64,000 bases of DNA from Diadema setosum (GCF_964275005.1 NC_092698.1:33247162-33311161); one strand, 5' to 3'. Positions 28,501-35,210 are shown, counted from the first letter of the stretch. Notes: generated by a model from the sequence alone, not told the origin. Program-made: numbers and translations.

Positions 28501-30623
28501 TAACTCCATGCGCACAATGTGCGATCATAATTTCTGTGACAAATCTTGACTGTGCATGCGTACCACGCTGAAGGCTGCTAAAAGAAAAGAGCTTTCATCA
28601 GAATTATTTGAAGCAGTTTTATGTTCTACCAGAATTTACTTAAAGAGAAAATTATGTTGATGGCAATTTGATATCTACACAAGTTTGGTAACTTTAAGCA
28701 TTTCTTAGGTACAGCAACTCTGCTGTTTTGCAAATTATAAGAATGAAAGGGAACTTTGCCCATCCCATCTACACACATACACACACACACACACAAACCC
28801 CACAGAAACAAACAAATGAAAGCTACTTTTAATGAATTCAAAACAAACGGGGAGGGGGAAGGAGAGTCCACAGGCTACAAACATCCATACTTTGGCAGGA
28901 TGAATGGTAGCTACAGTGGACTCCCGTTATAACAAAGTCCTTGGGACCTGCAGTTTTCTTTCGTTATATTGAATTTTCATTATAACCGAACAAATTAACA
29001 ATAAAAAACGTAGAGCGGATAGTGTTGCGGCCTGAATATTTACTTCGTCGTAACCGGAATTCGGCTATAACCGTGTTCGTTATAACGGGAGTACACTGTA
29101 CTTGTAGAAACATCCACAGATTAACACAGATAAGATTGTTCCATCAAGATTAACCCCTTGAGGACGGTTTGATTTTGCTACAACACGCATTTTCCATAGA
29201 CGCTTGCCCGAGTATACTCGGGACTCGTCCTCAACGGGTTAAAATCTGAAATATGTGATAAGTAGTTCCTTCCTGTAGAAGCTCTTTACATTTAGCTTGC
29301 TTTCTGACCGTCTAACAAGTCAACATTCAGTATTCACATCAAAATGACAAGCACACATTGGATCCATGAAGGAATTGCGATACCTGTATGAGTTGGTGGT
29401 GCTGCTGCTCGGGTATGTCTCCTCGTCGTCATCCAAATCCTCGGAGGTGCTGGGTGGTGCGTCAGCCACGTGGGCTGCCATGTCTTGGCTGCTGGCATTG
29501 GTGGACCCATTCTCTGTATGTGCTTGCAGCAGTGACAGTGGATCTTGGGGTGCTAAATGCCATGGAAAGAAACGCGGTTGAAAGAATTCAATTGACGCAC
29601 TAAGATTATTCTACAGATAGAAAAACATCAAGAATTTATGGGGTTTCTAACCTAAATAATACATAACCCCAGATAATCATTGCCCTTGCACAATGTAAAA
29701 CATTTGCAGTTCATCCTGCTGTGTACAGCATAAAGACATCATGGTAATCAGTGCAACACAGATAGTAGCACATGTATACAACAACTTAAGAAGCATACTG
29801 GAAAAAAAAGACAGATTCTTACAAATAAGATATAGAGGGAGAGAAGAGAAGTCTGTGCAATTTATGTAGAATTCTATATAGTTTATTGCTCTATGCTAAA
29901 TTCTGGCCTGCATCTAGACTGTAAAACATGAAAGATATTCCCTACTGAAAGCAATACAGGCTACACTCATAGTGACGGTTGACTCCAGCCGAGATTCTTT
30001 GGTTAGATGGGTACTTACAAAGAGATCAGTAATAAAGCTGTACACAATTCATTACAATGATTCTTGAATGCACCAATATCTGAGCTGGGCCAGCCTCCCC
30101 ACTCAATGGTATCTCCACTCTACCTGGTCTTCAACTTTCAATATCTGCAAGTCTTTTTAACAATACTGTAAAAGTGAAAATTTTCATGGTGTTGAAATTT
30201 TCGCGCATTTCACGCAACCAGAAGCTAGCACGTAAATAAAAGCATGCAAATATTTTTGCATGCCATAGATGATGTCTTGATTCCACCGAATTAAAAACAT
30301 GCGAAATTCTTCTTACCTGGCCAAGCGTGAAATGTTAGTCGCACGAAAATATCAACTTTTACAGTACAGCAGGTCTAATATCTGTAAAATGTTTACATAT
30401 GTAAATCATGCAATTTATCTGTAGACATGCTCAATCCTAGTTTAAAGTATTACTTCCATCCATGTATGTATAATTATGCAATGCATATTTATAGGAGCGT
30501 AAAACATTTTCATTGCAAACACGCACCTTGGCTATTTTCTACAGGTACTGCTTCCATTAAGTCAGATTGTCTCTGTACGTCGACCCAGCTGCTGCGATCC
30601 AGTATCTCTTCATTTGATGTCAT
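1488..30623 (-). CDS. TBC1D5: TBC1D5 orthologue, complete coding sequence in 15 exons
   Basis: Rab GTPase-activating protein of the TBC family. In vertebrates it inactivates RAB7A on late endosomes, binds retromer through VPS29, and is redirected to autophagosomes through LC3. Coding exons (high to low coordinate): 30527-30623, 29384-29552, 25061-25169, 22643-22813, 18669-18839, 15853-15941, 11017-11067, 9692-9937, 8631-8773, 7898-8004, 6536-6773, 5610-5806, 4315-4414, 3523-3602, 1488-1964. All boundaries are GT-AG and all phases match, giving 814 residues against about 795 in human. The TBC domain spans roughly residues 113-446. Motif A is R120-x3-W124, the Arg finger motif is I198-D201-R204, and the Gln finger motif is Y237-x-Q239. 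LC3-interacting motifs are W92-x-x-L95 and W772-x-x-L775. The start ATG is the first after an in-frame TAG 42 bases upstream. Family assignment rests on remembered human sequence; exon edges are read by eye. Confidence 0.95.
2217..2345 (-). repeat. Dispersed repeat tail, pairs with 11165-11290
   Basis: Contains CAGATTCAAATTATACTGTG and GACTTTGTATTTCATCTATA, ending in an AAATC-rich simple tract. The same sequence occurs in inverse orientation at 11165-11290. Looks like the 3' tail of a retroposon; family not recognised. Confidence 0.6.
2376..2748. mobile_element. Foldback element with long inverted ends
   Basis: Left end TGTACAGTACTGGTTGAGG pairs with the complement of CCTCGACCAGAACTGTACA. 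Inner arms include GGCTGAGATATCTCC and GGATATCTCAGCC, so most of the 370 bp can fold back. Target duplication not clear. Confidence 0.75.
3190..3440. repeat. Homopolymer and dinucleotide cluster
   Basis: C-run at 3206-3227, T-run and G-run at 3321-3341, TA dinucleotides at 3423-3439. Simple sequence inside the intron between exons 15 and 14 of TBC1D5; no coding signal. Confidence 0.8.
3523..3602 (-). CDS. TBC1D5: TBC1D5 exon 14 (residues 630-656)
   Basis: Encodes MQMQEELLKLNLETDDELFV and SLAGLKQ, matching human DQILVSLAGLKQ. Acceptor ATTATTATAG, donor CAG/GTAGGC. Confidence 0.94.
4315..4414 (-). CDS. TBC1D5: TBC1D5 exon 13 (residues 597-629, predicted coiled coil)
   Basis: Encodes EAEMEQQLAASQSKVNELQN and MCRYCATKMEAHI. 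It matches human EEELEAQISFLQGQ...DAMCKYCAKVMDTHL, a conserved C-terminal coiled-coil segment. Phase 0 in, phase 1 out (A/GTAAGT). Confidence 0.94.
4415..5609. other. TBC1D5 intron between exons 13 and 12
   Basis: About 1.2 kb with a T-run at 4983-5012 and a short CA tract near 5500. No inverted-repeat element or open frame of interest. The flanking exons join in phase 0, so no missing micro-exon is needed. Confidence 0.7.
5610..5806 (-). CDS. TBC1D5: TBC1D5 exon 12 (residues 531-596, Ser-rich linker)
   Basis: Encodes DLPHPLAQSADPV and further Ser-rich sequence ending FSRPRSTSKR. The donor is AGG/GTAAGC at 5609-5608, giving phase 0. No recognisable domain; this is the region that varies most between animals. 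Confidence 0.88.
6079..6160 (-). repeat. tRNA-like fragment (SINE head or decayed tRNA)
   Basis: On the minus strand it runs GGGAGCTTGGTAGATTAGTA and ends with a B-box-like GGTTTTGATTCCCA. Stems do not pair well enough for a working tRNA, so a SINE remnant is more likely. Confidence 0.45.
6536..6773 (-). CDS. TBC1D5: TBC1D5 exon 11 (residues 452-530, basic/Ser-rich linker)
   Basis: Begins NNPRQPNYQFHIYSQ, like human RNPRPVTYQFHPN, then becomes a Lys/Ser/Gly-rich disordered linker. A GGGA/GAGG simple repeat lies immediately upstream of the acceptor (6777-6836), forming its pyrimidine tract on the minus strand. Confidence 0.92.
6777..6836. repeat. GGGA/GAGG microsatellite at TBC1D5 exon 11 acceptor
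   Basis: Purine-only tract on the plus strand. On the minus strand it forms a very long pyrimidine tract directly before the exon 11 acceptor, so length changes could affect splicing. Confidence 0.8.
7509..7717. mobile_element. TA-flanked MITE, family 'CTGTAAAAGTGG', copy 1
   Basis: Ends CTGTAAAAGTGGAAATTTTC and its complement-like TATCCACTTTTACAG, each next to TA. Interior rich in TTTTCGCGC. A second copy is at 30166-30364. Confidence 0.88.
7898..8004 (-). CDS. TBC1D5: TBC1D5 exon 10 (residues 416-451)
   Basis: Encodes LTADYASALMLLMRYPTVDD and the ending LVNRALHLRDPK, matching human LLMHYPFIGDVH and ALFLRDPK. It closes the TBC domain. Phase 0 at the 3' side. Confidence 0.95.
8078..8288 (-). 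repeat. tRNA-derived SINE
   Basis: The minus strand starts with a tRNA-like head: A box in GGCATAATGGATAAGACTC and a B-box-like GGTTCAACATTCAAATC. A conserved body follows (TGGCATTGCTAGGGTAATA). This layout is typical of tRNA-SINEs of marine invertebrates. Confidence 0.6.
8631..8773 (-). CDS. TBC1D5: TBC1D5 exon 9 (residues 368-415)
   Basis: Encodes RWIRLLFGREFTFQDLIVLW and DAIFADSVLLDLVDYVFVAM, the most conserved C-terminal block of the TBC domain (human RWVRLLFGREFPLQDLLVVW). Acceptor CTGTGCAG, donor CTAT/GTAAGT. Confidence 0.96.
8802..9008. mobile_element. TA-flanked MITE, family 'CTGTAAAACATG', copy 1
   Basis: Ends CTGTAAAACATGATATTTTC and ACATTCCTCGTCTTACAG between TA dinucleotides. 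Interior block ATTCAATGCGTATAGTGTAG is shared with the copies at 25340 and 26042. Starts 29 bp outside TBC1D5 exon 9. Confidence 0.85.
9484..9534. repeat. 25-bp near-perfect palindrome
   Basis: Arms of 25 bases around a single C (9509) with one mismatch; left arm begins ATTATGACTACAACTATTGC. It sits in trinucleotide-rich DNA, so it may have arisen from repeat slippage. Confidence 0.85.
9692..9937 (-). CDS. TBC1D5: TBC1D5 exon 8 (residues 286-367)
   Basis: Contains LFCHLMETAEPWF, a variable loop, then LKRHDYELYSHLDRLDIPPQ and LYG. The true donor is AT/GTAGGT at 9691-9690, so the AT joins A of exon 9 to give Ile. Confidence 0.94.
10443..10526. mobile_element. 85-bp TTAA-flanked MITE, copy 2 of 4
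   Basis: Same family as 452-536, in the same orientation, with TTAA on both sides (10439-10442, 10527-10530). The most diverged copy; CpG positions have decayed (for example CTCGGGACTCG has become CTTGGGACTCA). Confidence 0.85.
10578..10650. repeat. CA-rich microsatellite
   Basis: Runs of ACACAC interleaved with ACAAACAC and AAATAGACAC units in the intron between TBC1D5 exons 8 and 7. Confidence 0.85.
11017..11067 (-). CDS. TBC1D5: TBC1D5 exon 7 (51 bp, residues 269-285)
   Basis: A small exon, too short to stand out as an open frame. It encodes DIVSELMNPEYLEHDS and ends with TA, which joins C of the next exon to make Tyr. The joined peptide EYLEHDSYTLFCHLMETAEP parallels human EYLEHDAYAVFSQLMETAEP. 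Acceptor GTGTGCAG and donor GTACGT. Confidence 0.93.
11165..11290 (+). repeat. Dispersed repeat tail with GATTT array
   Basis: Inverse copy of 2217-2345. Starts with repeated GATTTGATTT units and continues CATTTCTGCATTTCTTTTTC. The variable simple-repeat end suggests a retroposon 3' tail. Confidence 0.6.
12413..12765. mobile_element. TTAA-flanked MITE, 353 bp, uninterrupted copy
   Basis: TTAA at 12409-12412 and 12766-12769. Inverted ends resemble AAGGCATTATTTACCATTTG and the complement of AATGGTTAACAGTAGCT. It provides the empty version of the element interrupted at 16416-17789. Confidence 0.8.
12766..13651. other. TBC1D5 intron sequence between two transposons
   Basis: About 900 bp of AT-rich intron (between exons 7 and 6) without transposon ends, RNA genes or plausible exons that I can recognise. 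Confidence 0.5.
13652..14087. mobile_element. hAT-like non-autonomous element, long form
   Basis: Terminal repeats CAGGGCTGCCAAC and GTTGGCAGCCCTG. The hexamer TCACTG lies directly outside both ends, probably the remnant of a target duplication. The interior includes G-run 13736-13747 and C-run 13769-13786. Confidence 0.75.
14088..15656. other. TBC1D5 intron sequence, no element recognised
   Basis: About 1.5 kb of AT-rich DNA. The 125-residue plus-strand frame at 14802-15179 has no recognisable domain and no splice context; I treat it as chance. Confidence 0.5.
15657..15815. repeat. ATA/ATC trinucleotide microsatellite
   Basis: About 160 bp of AAT units passing into ATT, ATC and ATCATC blocks, ending 38 bp from the TBC1D5 exon 6 donor. 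The hydrophobic frames predicted on both strands are artefacts of the repeat. Confidence 0.95.
15853..15941 (-). CDS. TBC1D5: TBC1D5 exon 6 (residues 240-268, TBC core)
   Basis: Reads GMHELLAPLMFVIHSDQQAF, closely matching human GMHELLAPIVFVLHCDHQAF, and ends with CT of a split Leu codon before GTGAGT. It sits directly beside a long ATT/ATC microsatellite in the intron. Confidence 0.96.
16772..16862. repeat. Nested small palindrome in the left arm
   Basis: 20-bp perfect arms (ATGCAATAATGGTTTCGTAC and its complement) enclose a central perfect 16-bp palindrome GCCGCCGTACGGCGGC at 16810-16825. The corresponding site in the right arm is uninterrupted. Confidence 0.88.
16865..16926. repeat. 31-bp tandem duplication
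   Basis: Two exact copies of a 31-bp unit beginning TAACTGCGACCAGCAGCCCC. The right arm of the foldback element has only one copy, so the duplication postdates the palindrome. Confidence 0.92.
18669..18839 (-). CDS. TBC1D5: TBC1D5 exon 5 (residues 183-239, catalytic Arg and Gln fingers)
   Basis: Begins SPWNKYFQD and ends HISYKQ. Contains IKQDVVR (I-x-x-D-x-x-R, Arg finger R204) and YKQ (Gln finger Q239). The 35-residue spacing between the two fingers equals that between human R169 and Q204. The protein should therefore be an active GAP. Confidence 0.96.
19224..19258. repeat. TG microsatellite
   Basis: About 15 TG units followed by TATATA, in the intron between TBC1D5 exons 5 and 4. Confidence 0.95.
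19480..19545. repeat. AAC microsatellite
   Basis: About 20 ACA/AAC units. The poly-Thr and poly-Val frames read through it on the two strands are artefacts. Confidence 0.95.
19546..21837. other. TBC1D5 intron between exons 5 and 4, no gene seen
   Basis: About 2.3 kb of intron with a C-run at 19839-19858 and no transposon ends that I could pair. None of the small frames resembles a known protein. Confidence 0.5.
21838..22582. repeat. Dispersed repeat with degenerate internal units and a terminal hairpin
   Basis: Four diverged units about 145-180 bp apart share TTTTCATGAAAAT-like and TTTGACC-like words (near 21851, 21995, 22176 and 22320). The right end has a hairpin (ATGCCTCCAGCGCCACTTAG then TGGCAGAGGCAT) preceded by ACAGACAACCCGAAAACATA. 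A related end (CAAAAACATAACCTCC then TTGGCGGAGG) is at 8390-8417. Class uncertain; Helitron-like or retroposon. Confidence 0.55.
22643..22813 (-). CDS. TBC1D5: TBC1D5 exon 4 (residues 126-182, TBC domain with retromer-binding insert)
   Basis: Begins IYLECLPEQRSGWL and ends NNPLSQMEE, both in phase 0. The NNPLSQ core is the same as in human. The preceding residues (AMDPTL) differ from human QQDLMI, which belongs to the insert known to dock on VPS29. Confidence 0.93.
22814..23834. other. TBC1D5 intron between exons 4 and 3, left part
   Basis: About 1 kb of AT-rich intron. No inverted-repeat element, RNA gene or plausible exon recognised. Confidence 0.5.
23835..24260. mobile_element. TTAA-flanked MITE, 426 bp, GC-richer
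   Basis: Ends AGGGGCATAGTCCTGGT and ACCGGGACCATGCGCCT are near-complementary and bordered by TTAA (23831-23834, 24261-24264). Interior higher in CpG than the surrounding intron. Small frames on both strands are not recognisable. Confidence 0.8.
25061..25169 (-). CDS. TBC1D5: TBC1D5 exon 3 (residues 89-125, first LIR and start of TBC domain)
   Basis: Contains DEWVRLF, matching the human EWEELF segment described as an LC3-interacting motif, then RLRSSRFRSVCWK, the first TBC motif (R-x3-W). Donor is AAG/GTAAGA. A 69-bp tandem duplication lies just upstream in the intron. Confidence 0.95.
25199..25330. repeat. 69-bp tandem duplication beside TBC1D5 exon 3
   Basis: Two copies beginning TATCATGCCATAAGATTTGT (25199) and TATCATGCTATAAGATTTGT (25268). 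They start about 30 bp from the exon 3 acceptor and could include its branch region. Confidence 0.88.
25340..25534. mobile_element. TA-flanked MITE, family 'CTGTAAAACATG', copy 2 (inverted)
   Basis: Reverse orientation of 8802-9008. Ends CTGTAAAATGAGGAATGTTC and CTTGTTTTACAG, both beside TA. Confidence 0.82.
26042..26280. mobile_element. Degenerate copy of 'CTGTAAAACATG' MITE
   Basis: Left end and interior (GCAGCATGAAACTTTTATGA, CATTCAATGTATGAAGTAGA) match 8802-9008. It is interrupted by an AAC/AAT simple repeat at 26159-26192 and its right end is badly decayed. Confidence 0.6.
26281..28464. other. TBC1D5 intron between exons 3 and 2, central part
   Basis: About 2.2 kb of AT-rich intron with a GT microsatellite at 26931-26953. 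No coding exon or paired transposon ends recognised. Confidence 0.5.
28465..28509. repeat. Perfect 21-bp hairpin, 3-bp loop
   Basis: Arms ATGGAGTTAGTAACAGAAGT-T and the exact complement, with loop TTG at 28486-28488. A second short palindrome, CGCACAATGTGCG, follows at once. No matching longer element around it. Confidence 0.92.
28914..29098. mobile_element. Pogo/Tigger-like MITE
   Basis: Ends CAGTGGACTCCCGTTATAAC and GTTATAACGGGAGTACACTG, flanked by TA on both sides (28912-28913, 29099-29100). The CAGT start, CCGTTATAAC core and TA duplication fit pogo-type ends. 185 bp, no coding capacity. Confidence 0.85.
29154..29238. mobile_element. 85-bp TTAA-flanked MITE, copy 3 of 4
   Basis: Best-preserved copy: ends CCCCTTGAGGACG and CGTCCTCAACGGG, with a perfect internal GAGTATACTC. 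TTAA at 29150-29153 and 29239-29242. Lies 55 bp from a pogo-like MITE. Confidence 0.88.
29384..29552 (-). CDS. TBC1D5: TBC1D5 exon 2 (residues 33-88, acidic/Ser-rich linker)
   Basis: Encodes a low-complexity linker that begins APQDPLSLL, contains the acidic stretch LDDDEE, and ends NSYR split across the intron. It corresponds to the human linker containing DPLSSYSN and ending NSYRKEW. Acceptor CATTTAG and donor AG/GTATCG were both read directly. Confidence 0.88.
30166..30364. mobile_element. TA-flanked MITE, family 'CTGTAAAAGTGG', copy 2
   Basis: Same orientation and interior as 7509-7717 (shared CGCAACCAGAA.CTAGCACG and GATGTCTTGATTCC), with many CpG sites decayed to TpG/CpA. Lies in the intron between exons 2 and 1 of TBC1D5. 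Confidence 0.88.
30527..30623 (-). CDS. TBC1D5: TBC1D5 exon 1 (start codon, residues 1-32)
   Basis: Begins MTSNEEILDR and ends ENSQ plus one base before a GTGCGT donor. The single leftover G joins the first two bases of exon 2 to give GCA. An in-frame TAG lies 14 codons upstream of the ATG. A good acceptor (TTTATTTCTCAG) ends at 30728, so this exon probably carries 5' UTR from 30727 and is spliced to an upstream non-coding exon. Confidence 0.8.
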
Positions 30624-31380
30624 GCCCCTCTTATATGGAGACCAGATGGAAATATACTGGTACTATGAGAGTTGCTTCTCTCATATGGAAAGTGTTCACT
30701 TTCTGTAGTCTGTGGTAACTAAGTAATCTGAGAAATAAATATTGTAATCACATGAGAACAATCATCAAAACAATTAAAATAAAACAATAAATAATAATAA
30801 CAAACAAATGATTTAAGAAAAACTTCAAACAACACATAACAAATGATTTGTAGGAATTTCATTACAGCACACTTACAAAAGCAGTTTAAGCCAATTGCAC
30901 TCTAAAGTGCATTTCCTTTCTTCTAGCATGATTGCAGTGGATCTATATCAATGTGCATGCCACCTAAGTATTAGGAAGTGAGATATTATTGATCCAAAAT
31001 ATATGCCATTATTTGAGAAAGGTCTACTTTATTCATCAACAATTTTCTTTGCTGTCAAAGAGCTCACAAAATTTGTTGTCATTGGTGGGTGGTTTGCTTC
31101 ACTCCATCCATAAAACTAGGAATTCAGGATATCTGTGTGTTTTCATGTATCATAAGACTGGGTAGAAAATCTGGACAAATTCCTTTTGTATCCTGTCCCC
31201 AAATGTGTTGTTGTTGTTGTTGTTGTTGCTTTTTTTTTTTTGGGGGGGGGGGGGCTGTATTCCATTATTCTGAATGTAGAGAGTAACACCTTTAATCCGA
31301 GTTTGGTAAAAATTGGGCCTGCTATTTTCATTAACTACTATTAAAAAAAGAGAGCATTATTTAAAACAAAACACTAACAC

Positions 31381-31413
31381 TAAACCCAAACCCAAACCCA
31401 AACCCTAACCCTA
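31381..31413. repeat. Interstitial telomere-like array, C-rich strand
   Basis: Units CCCAAA, CCCAAA, CCCAAA, CCCTAA, CCCTAA. It faces the TTAGGG array at 31638-31665 in the opposite sense, 225 bp away. Confidence 0.85.
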
Positions 31414-31561
31414 AAACACTGGAATCCATTATAGACACAATTTTTCACTTTCAGAAATTTTAGACTTTCTAACCCAAAGTGGGCCTAGGTGGGACATAGA
31501 GGTAACAACAGCAGTAGCAATATATAACATATCAACATAGTTGGAAATGTTATTTTCAGCC

Positions 31562-31766
31562 CGTATCCGGGCAATTACCCCGAGAGGGCAATTACCCCCC
31601 GGCTAAATACTGGATAGTGGTAAGCTTAGAGTAACGATTAGGGTTAGGGTTAGGGTTAGGGTTAGGAGTTTGAGTTAGGGATAGGATTAGGTTCAGGATT
31701 AGGATTAGGATTAGGGCCAGGGGAAGGGTGCGGGGTAATTGCCCAGGGGGTAATTGCCCTAGACCC
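31562..31766. mobile_element. Small inverted-repeat element with TTAGGG core
   Basis: Each end carries two copies of GGGCAATTACCCC in opposite orientation (31573-31599 and 31732-31760). The 8-bp sequence TTTCAGCC is repeated directly outside (31554-31561, 31767-31774), as expected for hAT-type insertion. The core contains TTAGGG repeats at 31638-31665 followed by degenerate ATTAGG units. Confidence 0.75.
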
Positions 31767-31918
31767 TTTCAGCCATATGTACTAAAAAAAAAAAACACAC
31801 ACACACACACATACACACCAAGGTTCAACCTTAATTTAACTGTGCGCAAAATCATAGTTTTTACATGACGTCAGCAGTCAAATTTTGGATGGCGTTTAAT
31901 GGTCAAATTTAATATAGG

Positions 31919-34353
31919 TTGACTGATGATGAAAAACAAATTTTGGAAAAACCTTTATCTAAACAAGAAATATTTGATGTTATCAAATCGATGAAAATTA
32001 ATAAAACTCCTGGATTTGATGGACTTCCTATTGAATTTTACATAGTATTTTGGCCTGACATAAGTGACATGTTGATGAACTCTTATAATTTTTCTTTACA
32101 AAATGGAATGATGTCTGTATCACAGAGAAATGGTGTTATTACTCTTCTTCCTAAAAAAGATAAGGACCAATTGTTGATAAAAAATTATCGTCCTATTACA
32201 CTATTGACGGTTGATTATAAAATATTAGCAAAATGTCTCGCAGAACGTATTAAAATATTTATGCACTCTCTCATTCACTCAGATCAGTCTGGTTTTTTAA
32301 AAGGCAGAAATATAAGTCATAATGTTCGATTAATTTTTGATATTATTGAGTATACTCAGGTTAATGAAGTTCCTGGAGCTATAGTATTACTTGATATTGA
32401 AAAGGCATTTGATAGTGTTAATCATAACTTCCTTTTTCAGACATTAAAACAGTTTAATTTTGGAGATACATTTATTGAGTGGATAAAGACATTATACTCT
32501 GAACGGAAGTCTTACGTTCTAAACAATGGTTTTTTAACCAATCGTATATCCATGCAAAGAGGTATTTTTCAGGGCTGCCCCATATCTCCATATTTATTTT
32601 TGTTTGTTATTGAGGTCATGGCCTTATTAATAAGACAGAATGAGCAGTTGAATGGGATAAAGATAAATAATCATGAAGTGAAGATTTCTTTATTTGCTGA
32701 CGATTCTGTTTGTTTTATAGATGGAACTAGAGATTCTTTTGGTGTATTGTTTGATATTTTGGATAGGTTTGGTAGATATTCTGGATGTAAGATTAATTTA
32801 ACCAAAACAGAGGCACTTTGGATTGGGTCAAAGAGGGGATGTAAAGATTTTCCTTTGAGAAATCAAGGAATCACATGGAAAACTTCTGACTTTAAATCCT
32901 TGGGGGTTAATTTTTCTTTGGATTTGGGTTTGATATTTGATCTTAATTATAAAGAGAAGTTAAAAAGAATGGCACAGACTATAAACTGCTGGCGGATGAG
33001 GAATCTCTCTTTAATTGGTAAAGTATGCGTAATAAAGTCCCTTGTTTTGCCACAGTTAATTTATCTTTTTTCTGTGCTTAGTATAAAAATCCCTCAAAAA
33101 TTTTTTAATGATTTGAATAGTCTCTTTTTTAAGTTTATTTGGAATGGTGGTAGGGATAGAGTTCAAAGAAAATGTTTGTATAATGACTATATTCAATGTG
33201 GTCTTAAAATGACTGATCCATGGGCTTTTGCACTTGCTCAAAAATGACATGGGTTAAATGTTTGTTAGATGAAAATTATGAGTCTGTCTGGAAATCTATT
33301 GAATTATTGGCCCTAGAGAAATTTCATAGAGACCCCAAGATTCTTTGGAAAGCATATGCCCCAGAAACAATTTTGCGATCTTTGCAAAACTCACAAGTGG
33401 CTGAGTCATTACGTACTTGGTATATTTATAGAGAATATGCCACTTTAGAATCCTATGATTCTAAATTTTCTGAGATTGGGTCTTGTCAAGTGCTGTGGTT
33501 TAATAGATTGATTCGTTCAAAATCAAAAAAGTATTTCTATTATGAAACTTGGTACGAAAAAAATGTTTTGGGAATTTCCGACTTGTTGAACCCACCCCTC
33601 CCTGGTCATAAATTATTTGAAGAATTGATTTTAGATTTTGATATTCCCCATACAGACAGAAGAAAATTCAATTTCTTATTAAGGAATATTCCTAATGGAT
33701 GGTTGGACGATACTGCATTGAATAATTTAGATATTTGTGATTCTTTGGTTATTGATTTGAATGCCCAGAAAAAAGTACCCAGACATGCTTACAAAATATT
33801 AAATGTGCTACATGTCCCTGAGAAAAGATATGAATATTGGAAAAGTCAAATAACAGTCCCTGATGATATCATTTGGGATAATGTACACAAGATTAATTTT
33901 ACTTGCACTATTGATACTAGGTTACGCTCTTTTTATTTTAAAGTTTTTCACAAATCCATAGCTTTGAATGCTTTTTTGTATAAAATTAAAAGGAAAGACT
34001 CACCAAACTGTACATTTTGTGGGAAAATGGAAGAGACTATGGTTCATTTGTTTTGCGATTGTGAGAAGGTTATACCAATTTGGAGATATGTAGTAAACAT
34101 AATAGAAATCCACATTAATAATTTTAAGCTCTCCAATTTTGAAAAATTATTTGGTTTATTATCAGATCAGTTTTTAACATACCTTGTATTAGTTGTAAAA
34201 TATTACCTTTATATTTGTAAATTTAGGAATGAAATACCAACTGTTGATTTTTTTAAGAGTTTCATTAAGAAGCAAAAAGAAACAGAGTATTATTTAGCTA
34301 AGAAAAGAAATAAGCTTACTTTACATTTCAAAAAATGGAGATTTGATTTATGA
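31919..34353 (+). pseudogene. LINE ORF2 fragment: reverse transcriptase plus C-terminal finger
   Basis: The first frame (to 33247) has RT motifs TPGFDGLPIEFY, DIEKAFD, QGCPISPYL and FADDS (32693-32707). The second frame (from about 33240 to 34353) continues the same protein and ends with CTFC-x(n)-H-x(n)-C, the zinc-binding tail of Tx1/L1 elements. The switch is at an A-run at 33240-33245, where one base appears to be missing relative to the continuous protein. Otherwise both halves are open, which argues for a young copy. Confidence 0.9.
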
Positions 34354-35100
34354 TATGTTTAAATGTTACTTTAAAATTGTTTCATACCCCTTGGATTAAG
34401 TTTATTTCATATTGTGTATTGGTATGCTGAATACTTGTCATTGTATTTTGCTCATTGGAATCTCCATGATCTGTCGCTGATACAAAGTACAACCATGTGT
34501 AGTACTACATTGTAGTTAGTAAATTTGCCGGCCCTCTGTCTGGCCTTTGTTTTCTCCAACTTTGTTGGCGCGCCTTGGACATAACTAATTGCTCAATGGT
34601 TTTGGAATTTTTTAGGCTCTAATTTTTTTTTTTTTTTTTTTTTTTTAAAAACAGTCTGTAATGTAATCTTTTCCTGTCAGGGATTTTCAGGTCTGATTTA
34701 GGCTTTATGTAGTGGTTTGAATTACAATGCTAAAGATGTCTCGAGATGAGTTGAGAATGTGTAGTTTTGAGGGATGATTAGATGAGTAAATTTTGATTGT
34801 GTAGGATATGGTGTGACTTTTGTCGTTGAATAAGAGGGTATGGTCCTCTTTCAGACCTGGGGACCCCACTGGGGGAGCCATTCTCCCTGGGTGTGTTATG
34901 AGACGGGGGTCTTTGAGGAAGCTTTACCTTACTACTTATTGATGAATCATGGTGGTTCTCTTTTTATTTTATCTCTGAATTGCTCTTGTCACTTTTTCTT
35001 TTTTTTTTCTTTTTCTCGTGTTTGCTGATTGATGATTATTTGTAAATATTGTGATTTTATGTGATTTCGAAATAAAACATAAATAAAAAAAAAAAAAAAA
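31922..35100 (+). mobile_element. Tx1/L1-type LINE, 5'-truncated, recent
   Basis: Insertion of about 3.2 kb bounded by direct repeats of TTTAATATAGGTTG (31908-31921 and 35101-35114). It ends in AATAAAACAT and a poly(A) tail. It holds the reverse-transcriptase half of ORF2 and a zf-RVT-like finger, then a 3' UTR (34354-35085) with a T-run at 34622-34646. ORF1 and the endonuclease are missing, as usual for 5' truncation. It is antisense to TBC1D5 and lies upstream of its start codon, probably in a 5' UTR intron. Confidence 0.93.
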
Positions 35101-35159
35101 TTTAATATAGGTTGTCTAGATTATGGGCGGCTTGCTTATTATATTGTCTTTGTTTGGGG

Positions 35160-35165
35160 TGGGTT

Positions 35166-35199
<34 letters not shown>

Positions 35200-35210
35200 G
35201 GGGGGGGAGG
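35160..35210. repeat. Long T-run followed by G-run
   Basis: About 32 T then 9 G, just right of the LINE target duplication. Likely a mutation hotspot or assembly-length uncertainty; not part of the LINE. Confidence 0.85.
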
